From Misgurnus anguillicaudatus (lineage: Eukaryota; Chordata; Actinopteri; Cypriniformes; Cobitidae): a stretch of 64,000 bases of DNA. Both the position numbers and the translations under genes were made by a program. The stretch covers positions 33,334,501 to 33,398,500 of the forward strand of contig NC_073354.2 in the NCBI RefSeq assembly GCF_027580225.2. Reading direction: 5' to 3'. The notes beneath the pieces were generated by a model. It was not told the origin of the DNA and made no database searches. It saw only the letters and a program-made list of their open reading frames with translations. The stretch's first letter is position 1; the number at the start of each line of letters is the position of its first letter. Positions 56,198 to 64,000 of this stretch are shown piece by piece.

Positions 56198-57594
56198 TAG
56201 GGCTAAAAGTAAAAATGTCTAATTGCGATTTTTCTGCCAGAAATTGCGATTGCGATTTGCGGTTGACTTTTGTAGCGGATGCAGATGCATCTGCCTTTCT
56301 AGATGGTTAGATCTTACTGATACTGCTTATGGGTCTGGTGTTTAACTGTATTCTTATTGGAGGTTTTTAAATATTTTTTATGAAAATAAGAAAACAAAAA
56401 TAAAGAAATTAAGAATATAATTGACACTGCTTTAATTTATGAAATGTATATGGTCTTTAGCTTGGACTAACAGTATTTACAGTAGTGGGTTCATTTTAGC
56501 TGCTACTTTAACAAAAAGTTAAAATATTTAACTTATATAAATGGGTGACTGAGTTTTACTGGAAAGATTTGTATGCATGTTTGTTTTTTGTAAACAAATA
56601 ACTGGAATACTCAACTTCATAATTATCAAAATTTTAAAGTGCACCTATTTCATTGCTAAAAAACAACGTTATTTTGTGTATTTGGTATAATACAATGTGT
56701 TCAGGTGGTTTATGGTTAAAAAACATTATTTTCCAAATAGCAGACATTTTTGTAGCTCATTTCAAAAAGCTCTGTGTCCCTGATTGGCCAGCTAATCTGT
56801 ACGTTGTGATCGGCCTAAATACCTCTGACGTCAGCCGAAAATGTAACGCTCCTACCATGTTTGAAAGATTCGGTTGCAGGAGTTAACTTAAGTCCGAAGC
56901 GGGAGGAATTATGATAATGTCGGTCTTGTCTACACCACCAATCGTGGAAGTAAACTACAATCTGTGTGTTTGTTGTAGTCCAAGAAAAGAGATTGATGTT
57001 GGAGAAGATAGCTCGCGTCATCGTTTTACTTTGTACCTTTTGCATATCGTTAACATGTACTTATACACACTTACACACCAAAGGAAATGTAAAATCGTGA
57101 ATCGGATAATTGGTGCTCTTTAAGTACATTTGGGATTTTTATAATGAGTAGAAAATGCGTTCAATGTCATGAAATTAGCATTCAAGTGAAATAAGCAAAC
57201 CAGTTAAATGGAATTTTAGTTTTAAATAAGAAGCCAGGCTTGTAAGCAATGTTTGGCTGCGCGTGTGCGTCAAGTTTAAACACATCATCCATTTTGGGAG
57301 ACGCGAGCGCGTGCAGTCTTGCGATGCGGAGACAGGCACGAATATGTTTCAAGCATTGAGAGACACAGGCTACGCGTGTGTTTTAAGTTGAATCCCCTCG
57401 TGAGTTTAAAAGAAGAGACGTTTTTGTCGACGTGCCTCTCATGGGACAGCACGGCCATACTCGCACTCACTCAATTGGTTAAACTGTCACAAAGCTTCCC
57501 CGCATAATTCTCATATCGCACCCTTTGCGATTTGCTAATCGCAACTTTTCACATCGCAATTGCGGTTCGGTTTCGATGAATTGCCCAGCCCTTA
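56198..57594. mobile_element. hAT-like element with a nested family H copy
   Basis: Left AGGGCTAAAAG and AATTGCGATTTTTCTG; right, inverted, AGGGCTGGGCAATTCATCG and TTGCGATTAGC. Ends beginning AGGGCT with TTGCGATT are a known hAT style in fish. 56637-57123 inside is family H. No transposase remains and no clear 8-bp duplication. Confidence 0.6.
56637..57123. mobile_element. family H DNA element, nested
   Basis: Starts AAAGTGCACCTATTTCATTG and ends ATAATTGGTGCTCTTTAAG. Longer than the copy at 50630 because of a central block around 56880-57000. Confidence 0.75.
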
Positions 57595-58228
57595 AAGAGA
57601 CACTCCACTTTTTTTTTTAAATAGGCTCACTTTCCAGCTTCATTTTCCATTCAGCCGATCTCTGGGTCTGGCGGTACCACTTTTAGCAAAGCTTACCTTA
57701 ATCCATTGAATCTGATTAGACCATTAGCATCGCACTCAATAATAACCAAAGAGTTTCGATATCCTATTTAAAAACTTGACTCTTCTGTAGTTACATCATG
57801 TACTAAGACCGACAGAAAATTAAAAGTTGCGATTTTCTAGTCAGATATGGCTAGGACTATACTCTCATTCTGACGTAATAATGAAGGACTTTGCTGCCGT
57901 ACCATGACTGCAACAGGCGCAATAATATTACGCAGCGCCTGAAAATAGTCCCCTTGGTAATTCTCAATAGAGGGGACTATTTTCGGCCACTGCGTAATAT
58001 CATTGCGGCTGCTGCAGCCATGTTACGGCAGCAAAGCCTTTGGTCATTTTTGAGCGCGATGCTAATGGTCTAATCAGATTCAATGAATTATACTAAGCTA
58101 TGATAAAAGTGGCACCGCCAGACCAGGAGATCGGCTGAATGGATTCCAAAACGGTAAAAAAATCAAATGTTTAACTGTAAAGGAGCTGGAAAACAAGCAT
58201 TTTTTTTTAAAGTGGATTGTCCCTTTAA
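57593..58228. mobile_element. family C palindromic element, complete
   Basis: Ends TAAAGAGACACTCCAC and GTGGATTGTCCCTTTA; inverted arms share CAGCCGATCTCTGGGTCTGG and TTAGACCATTAGCATCGC. The centre holds a second inverted pair, TTACGCAGCGCCTGAAAATA and TATTTTCGGCCACTGCGTAA. Confidence 0.85.
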
Positions 58229-58289
58229 ATACCACTTATCAACCTCCTAGGGACAAAATATGGCCAAACCCAACAGTTGGATTTAAATA

Positions 58290-58876
58290 AATCAGTTAAA
58301 ACAGCCTAGAAATAAAAATAGTCTTTGTTTATAGATAACTTATAAGGTGAAGCCATTTTTGTCTCTTAAGAAGTTTGAAATGGTTATGCATGCTTTTGTA
58401 ACTTCACGATTGGATTACTGCAACTCATTGTATATCGGCGCTCCTCAGTCATGCGTTTCACGTCTACAGTTGGTTAAAAATGCAGCGGCTCAGCTTCTTT
58501 ATAGGGAGCGCAAACATGAGTCTATCACACCAGTTTTAATTTCATTGCATTGGCTGCCAGTCAAATATAGAATTGATTTTAAAATTGTATTGTTTGTCTA
58601 TAAATCTCTCCATAATCAGGTGATCTGTGAATCCCAATTCATATCAGGACTTCCTCAACTCTCTGTTTATATGTCTACTCTTAAAACTTTTTTCCTCATT
58701 GGCATTTAATATTTTTTTGACTTGCTGTGCAATGACCCTTCATCTATTTTTACAGCGTGTGTTTTATTGTTTTATTGTTTATTGCCTTGTTTGTTTTGCA
58801 TTTTCTGTGCAGCACTTTGGTCGACTCTGGTTGTTTTAAATGTGTTATATAAATAAACATTGTACTGTATTGTACT
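58290..58876 (+). mobile_element. 5'-truncated L2-type LINE
   Basis: The ORF at 58347-58709 codes the end of a non-LTR reverse transcriptase: FVTSRLDYCNSLYIGAPQS, then RLQLVKNAAAQLLY and ITPVLISLHWLPVKYRIDFK. Then comes an L2-style 3' end (CAGCACTTTGGTCGACTC, TGTGTTATATAAATAAAC) and a short tandem tail of TGTACTGTAT. The frame is lost after the VYKSLHN motif, with a deletion, so it is dead. EN and most RT motifs are absent. Confidence 0.85.
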
Positions 58877-59815
58877 GTATAAGTTGGGTTAATGGTTTCA
58901 GAAAATTCATATGTAGAGTTTAAGTGTCAGAGGGTTACACATAAAGACATACTGGCCCTAAACACGAAATCTGGTACAGTCCGACACATCCGCATTAAGT
59001 CAAATGACAAAAAATCTTTCCCATCAAAAACACATTTCAGATTCAGTTATTTAAGTTATTTTACTTTGAGATGTAGGAAGACAGTTTAGCTAATGTAAAA
59101 TGAAAATTTAAAACGTCTGATTTATAAGTGGGACACACAACACAGTAATCATCCACATCTGGGAGGGTATATGATGCAAGCTTTAAGCTCTGTCTGCGTA
59201 TCATCATGGCAATTTTTCCAAAAAGATTTAATTTTCTTTTCCCTTTGATCTACCTAGGATTTGATTTACGTCATTGGGGCGAAATTTATCATCACCTGAT
59301 TATATCACTCTTTAGTTTATGGGAACGAGCTCTTAAAAGCACAAAAGAGACACTTGGTGATTCAAAAACAAGTTTGGGCAGCACATACACGTTTGGACAC
59401 TAATAACTATTACTGAAAAATATACTTACAGAACATTATAAGATCTGTCTGCTGGCCAGAGGCTTACTTTCCATCGCTAGCCTGTTAAAATGTTTATATC
59501 TTTAACTTCCTCTATGGCTCATTTCCCCGTTTAAGGTGCAGTTACCGTTTCACATTTTTTCCACATTTGAGAGCATAAAACTCTCTCAAATTACTCATGA
59601 AAAAGTTCAAATAAGTGCACAAAGTGGTTGGTGGCCAAAACATAACACCCATTTTGTTGTTGTGACATTCATGATTACATTTAAAAGCACGCTTCATTTG
59701 GGAAAAGGATGAAATAAGCCATACAGGAAATACTGAGTCTATACTGGCGAAATGTAAACTGTGCTTTTGCAAGCATTTCTATTCAGTTGCAAAAGGGTTG
59801 ATATCACGTTGACAT
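58877..59815. other. intron stretch without recognised features
   Basis: Short ORFs (59-76 codons) only, none with a domain. Confidence 0.45.
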
Positions 59816-60735
59816 GGGTGATTCTCACGAAACCATTGAAACACCACGGCACTAATGATTTTAGCTTTAAAATGTGTAATATAGTAACATTAAAAAGCAT
59901 CAGAATTAACACAATACTGTGTTCTACCTTGCACAATCTGTGATTTCAACATAAGAATTTATAATTGTAAATTTTATCTCATTTTCTGCTGAAATTCTCA
60001 TTACCGCAATGTGTCCGACTGTGTTTGAACATGCGTTATGTTGTAATTTAATCAAATTAACACAAAAATATTACGAAAAAAAATAAATGGATGTTTTGCT
60101 AGACTACTTTAGATGACAGAAAAAATATTTACGGAATATTCATGTATAATAATAATGAAGAAAAATTAGGAAAATTAGTGTCCATGCCTGATGTTCTCAT
60201 CCTCCGCAACACTTTTTGAGAACAGTTTAAGCACACATACAAAATTTTAATAAAGTTTGATTTTGAGTGACCAAGCACATGGACCAGTTACTTCAAGATG
60301 GCTACCAGGTAAGATCATTTTTTTACAGTTAATTTGAAATATTGTCTTGTCAGAATGCTTACACGACATTTTGATTATCATTACCGCAACAGATGCTTAT
60401 TAAATGTTAATTTAATTAATAGAAGCATAATACTTTGATTTTAAATGCATGTGCAGAATCTCCAAATTATGTTCTTTCAGGTTTGTCATGTCATTTTGAA
60501 AATAATATGTCAGTGTTGATGTTTTCTGACTGTTGCGGTAATGAGATTTTTTAGGACTAATTTTTAAAATTATGTTACAAAAAGTGTTAAATGATAAGTA
60601 AAAGTTTTTAAATTAATGTTCCCATTTACTCCAGACTTGGTTTTTCAATGTCTGGTGGGAAAAAAAGTAAATTTAAGCAATTTTTACATTTTCATGCTTG
60701 ACATTTTTAAAACCAAGTTTTCGTGAGAATAACCC
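59816..60735. mobile_element. 920-bp DNA element with GGGTGATTCTCACGAAA ends
   Basis: Left GGGTGATTCTCACGAAACC; right, inverted, GGGTTATTCTCACGAAAAC. Inner ATTCTCATTACCGCAA and TTGCGGTAATGAGATTTT are also inverted. No ORF. Confidence 0.75.
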
Positions 60736-60988
60736 ACATATACTATATTCTAATTTGTTATATTCAAAACTTTTCTGGTTATTGTCGCATGGTTATTCTT
60801 CACCTAAAACAGAAGTCTGATTACAAATAGCAAACAATTCAACAAGGCGCACGTCAACAAACAAACACATACAAATTTATTTATTCCTCTCTTTCTTTCT
60901 TTTAATGCATTAACAAGTAAAGATTTGATCATTTTTAATAACAGTTATGAATATGCTAAAATATTTTTTTATTAAACATAAACACATT

Positions 60989-61390
60989 TAAAGCGTAACT
61001 AAACCCCTGGTCAGAGCCTGACTCCACCCACTGGCAATATTTGAAAAATGCAAGAAAAGTGGGCAGATCCCAACTGGGATAGAGGGGACGAACTAAGCTC
61101 GTACCAAGTGTGTGGTGAGATCTTAACAAGGGCGTGGTGAGCTTGAACCTGCTTACGTCATGAGTTCTTTTTTGGACCCAACATCCAATAAGAAAATTCA
61201 ACTGTAGTAGCCACTGTTCAACCTGAAGAGGGCAGCACTCAGACGTTTTTACACCATATATTGTAGTACTGAAACACTTTATATCCAAATGTCAAAAAAC
61301 GTACTAAAATTAATGAACAGCACTAATAAAGCATCATTCTAACAGATCATTAACTAAAAAAAGTTGGTTTAGGGTTTAGTTACTCTTTAA
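60989..61390. mobile_element. DNA element with AAAGCGTAACTAAACCC ends
   Basis: Left TTAAAGCGTAACTAAACCCC; right GGGTTTAGTTACTCTTTAA, inverted. A 110-codon minus-strand ORF covers it but has no known domain. Confidence 0.7.
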
Positions 61391-61944
61391 TGGATTCAAA
61401 ATAGATACTTGACATTTCTGTGTTTTTGTTTTCTGGATAATCTGGGTTTACTGTAGATGATGTTTCTTTTGAATACTGTGCAGCCGCACGGGTGAATCAA
61501 CACGCTTTGATCACAACTTTCCACAATTCAGTCACTTAGCCAGATATAACCAAACTATAGACGACACACCGGCTGATACAAACAACTGAACCTAAACAAA
61601 GATCAAAAGGGCTAAAATGAAAGCCAAATGTCAATTAAACACTCTGGGCTGAAGCATAGTTTCATAAATATGTACAGTATGAAATCACGTCTTGGCTATG
61701 TTTACATGCACAAACTTTTGTTAATCCAACTGAATTTAATTTGTTTGAGCATTACGACAATACAGTTTACATGCACCCTAAACATTGCAATCTGATTAAG
61801 ATGTTCGTTTACACGCACATTCTATATAATCTGAACTGAGCGTCTGCGCAAGCTCACAGCGAGGGTTGCCAGCTTCACGTATCAAAACCATCCCTATGGA
61901 CATTTAAAACTAGCCCAAAAGCATCATAATGACTATTCACAGCT

Positions 61945-62700
61945 AGGGCTGGAACGACGCGTCAACGTAGTCGATTACGTCGATTACGTAATTACGTCGA
62001 TTTGCCGGAAATGCGTCGATGCGTCGCATTGTTTACGTTTTCAAATGAAGGCGGCTTCAGCTCCGACCGGATAATACAAGTGTTATACCAGACAGCCAGA
62101 ACGTGATCAAAAGTGTGGGAATACTTTAAGCAGAGACCAAATAAAACACATTCTGTGTAAAACTGAAATGGCATACCACAGCAGCGCAACATCTGTGCAT
62201 GATCATCTTAAAAGAAAACAACCTGGAGCTCTCCGACCTCAGAATGACGCGACGGCAGCGTAAGTATTTGAATTTTTACAGTAAGTTTTTATACAACAAT
62301 AGAATCAATGCAGGCATATATGGTGCTTAATACAGCTGTGTTTACATCTTAGTTTAATACGAGCTGCGAGACGCCTGACAGACACGACATTGCATCGCGT
62401 CTGGGCAGTATGTTGAAACGGTAAATAAAGAGCGGGACATGTTTAACTTTTTATATTAAGAAGTTATGAAATAATAAGTTACTGTGTTACACTGAGATAG
62501 GCATGTGCCCGCGTGCACTGAAAGCCAGCTGGCAGCGCGGAGTTCCCATAGCTTATTTTTTTGCTATGTGCGCAGATATTATAAAAGCTCGTCTCGTTAG
62601 GTATTCCTGACATGCGTTTATTTAAAGTAACAGCAGCGTAAACGCCGTCACAGCTCAAAGTTAATACGAAATATTTTCATCTTTTACCCGCAGAAAAAAA
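61945..62700 (+). mobile_element. hAT (ZBED-type) element, 5' part with a broken BED exon
   Basis: Opens AGGGCTGGAACGACGCGTCA with repeated CGTCGATTACGT and GCGTCGATGCGTCGC words, typical of a fish hAT 5' end. A BED-finger exon follows at 62107-62259. The right boundary is not seen and is set only at the end of recognisable sequence. Confidence 0.55.
62107..62259 (+). pseudogene. BED zinc finger exon of a hAT transposase, frame broken
   Basis: The frame reads SKVWEYFKQRPNKTHSV then a stop. From 62156 another frame continues CKTEMAYHSSATSVHDHLKR and KQPGALRPQNDATA, followed by a donor GTAAGT. WEYF, the Cys and the HDHLK histidines fit the BED finger; the first part of the CxxC pair is lost in a short deletion at the frame break. 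Confidence 0.65.
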
Positions 62701-63022
62701 CCCAACAGAGACAGTTTAAAACAGTACCCCAAATAAAAAAAGCAGAGGACTTGGCAACACCCACAGTGCACAGCATCTTTCATCCAGTTCATGCTTTATC
62801 TCTGGATAAATTTATAAAGTCAAAGATTGGTTGGAGAAAGTTGTTCTTATGAAAACACAATCAAAAATGCCTAAAGCTATTTTATTGCTTGATGTAGCCT
62901 AATGTTATGAAAGTACACATGAACGCTGCAGAATGTACAGCGTGTGACAGCGCGTGTACAACGTGTGATGGTGCCATTGCCCTGCTATTGCATGTTTCTG
63001 TGACGAGAATCATGTGATATTT

Positions 63023-63177
63023 AAGCAATATCGCTCGAGTAGGAGTGTGATATAGCTCTATATCATCACGGCTGTGATTAGGCCAGAGGCACGAGGCCGC
63101 AGGCCGAGTGCCGGAGGCAATCACAGCCGTGATGATATAGAGCTATATCACACGACTCCGAGAGCGATATTGCTTTT
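63023..63177. repeat. 155-bp GC-tipped hairpin
   Basis: Arms AGCAATATCGCTCGAG / GAGAGCGATATTGCT, then TGTGATATAGCTCTATATCA and its inverse, then ATCACGGCTGTGATT / AATCACAGCCGTGAT. The loop is GGCACGAGGCCGCAGGCCGAGTGCC-like. The layout resembles the hairpin at 20277-20417. Confidence 0.8.
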
Positions 63178-63986
63178 ATACAACAGTTCGACGGCACACG
63201 TTTGAAAAACGAAAACTAGAAAACAACAACGGAGTTATTTTAAAAGCCTCTTTGTTTGAGAACTACTTCTTCCGCCACGGATTTGAGGGCGGCCAGAATG
63301 ACAGGTAAAACTTTCGGCTGCTTTGAAGCTCATAACAACTCAATGGACAGAAAAGCCGTTACTTTATATTACCGTTTCTTGGTCTCAAAGTGTAGTTTTA
63401 AGATTAGTTCAGTCGAGAATGTATATGTATTATATTTAAATCTGCAGTCGATTAGTAAAGATAGCGCCTGTTTGAACGTTTGCTTAGTGAGATTCGGTAC
63501 GAATGAGAACCAAAGCATGAGCGGACATCAGTGTTCACTCGCCCCGCTGACCACCGCCCTCTCTGGGCTACATTTCTGAAAGAGATACCCCGGCTCTCAT
63601 GTTGGCCTTGTTTGTTTATGATCGTCAAAATGAGATCAAATCAGCAGTATTTGGTGTCATGATAAAACTATTACTTGTTTTTAAATTCATATTTAGTGTC
63701 TTTTGTGTTGTTATTGTTTTGGCGCGAGGTAAAAGTTAATAAAACTATTTGTATAACGTTACTATTGCGTTCTCATTTATTCTTAACGTGATACGAGCAC
63801 TCGATTATTATTATTAAACTTTGTTCTTGTCAGTACTATATAAAACTGTTTTTTATAAGTGTCATAGATATGTTTTTGCATGCTGCTTATAAATATACCA
63901 GTGGCGATATCTCATAACATGTTTTAATAGTCAGGTCACGATAAAGTAAATGATCAATGTCCACATTTAAAAGCTGCGGTGCTTAC
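63178..63986. other. right edge of the window: unrecognised
   Basis: A 107-codon plus-strand ORF (63256-63579) has no domain and probably belongs to the repeat that carries the hairpin. The rest is AT-rich. Confidence 0.4.
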
Positions 63987-64000
63987 CTGCAGTTCCACGG
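63987..64000 (-). CDS. possible exon end with strong donor at the window edge
   Basis: On the minus strand the last 14 bases end CTGCAG and are followed by GTAAGC, a strong donor. The position and phase would allow this to be the 3' end of mark3 exon 3 (expected to end LQK, then Leu of exon 4). However, it would read VELQ, without the Lys and with a poor match before it. A 5' exon or chance are equally possible; only sequence beyond 64000 can tell. Confidence 0.2.

Noticed and set aside
46900..63980. mark3 exon 3 (VAIKIIDKTQLNP) inside the long intron
   Set aside because: No such sequence was seen by eye on the minus strand. A short exon could be missed, but the simplest view is that it lies beyond 64000.

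Overview
The window is a piece of a teleost fish nuclear genome, probably a cypriniform. The evidence is one vertebrate protein-kinase gene split into short, highly conserved exons by AT-rich introns, and introns packed with palindromic DNA transposons, hAT remnants and short inverted-repeat elements of the kind common in cyprinid genomes. The species call is inference. There are no bacterial-style operons, CRISPR arrays or convincing RNA genes.

The only host gene I can support is mark3 (MAP/microtubule affinity-regulating kinase 3, a PAR-1 family Ser/Thr kinase), on the minus strand. It enters the window with exon 4 at 46866 and runs leftward to exon 16 near 3124. Thirteen consecutive exons (46818-46866, 35830-35895, 35659-35729, 31474-31530, 24085-24321, 22809-22928, 22025-22124, 16983-17095, 9204-9354, 8913-9124, 8733-8836, 6434-6613, 3124-3394) join in a single open frame of 1731 nt, or 577 codons. 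They encode most of the kinase domain, the UBA domain and the Ser/Thr-rich spacer. The ATP-site exons and the N-terminus should lie beyond 64000, and the C-terminal KA1 domain beyond position 1. Exon numbers follow the human order as I remember it and are provisional.

Four splice features deserve attention. Exon 10 is followed by AT instead of GT. Exon 16 has no visible GT donor and runs into TAG. Exon 15 is a 180-nt phase-symmetric cassette. Exon 12 carries a perfect consensus donor six bases after its acceptor. In addition, the polypyrimidine tract of exon 5 is a 99-base dinucleotide repeat.

Region by region. 1-3100: transposon debris downstream of exon 16. 3395-9000: exons 12-15 among copies of a palindromic element starting CACTGCAAAAAATGA. 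10052-15087: a 5-kb element with arms of about 0.7 kb, then a Crypton-like element (15368-16010) with a frameshifted recombinase-type ORF. 16983-24321: UBA and late kinase exons with several palindromic elements. 24428-29530: an element with a nested MITE, then a 2.9-kb hAT with a perfect 8-bp duplication. 29767-35895: palindromic elements, exon 7, an 842-bp palindrome, exons 6 and 5. 36000-46800: a TTAA-duplicating insertion, a THAP-like remnant and exon 4. 46867-64000: one long intron with a 1.7-kb CTCA satellite, hAT copies, a truncated L2 LINE and other DNA elements.

I found no new multi-gene system. The most useful observations are the splice-site oddities of mark3 and several unusually readable transposition events.
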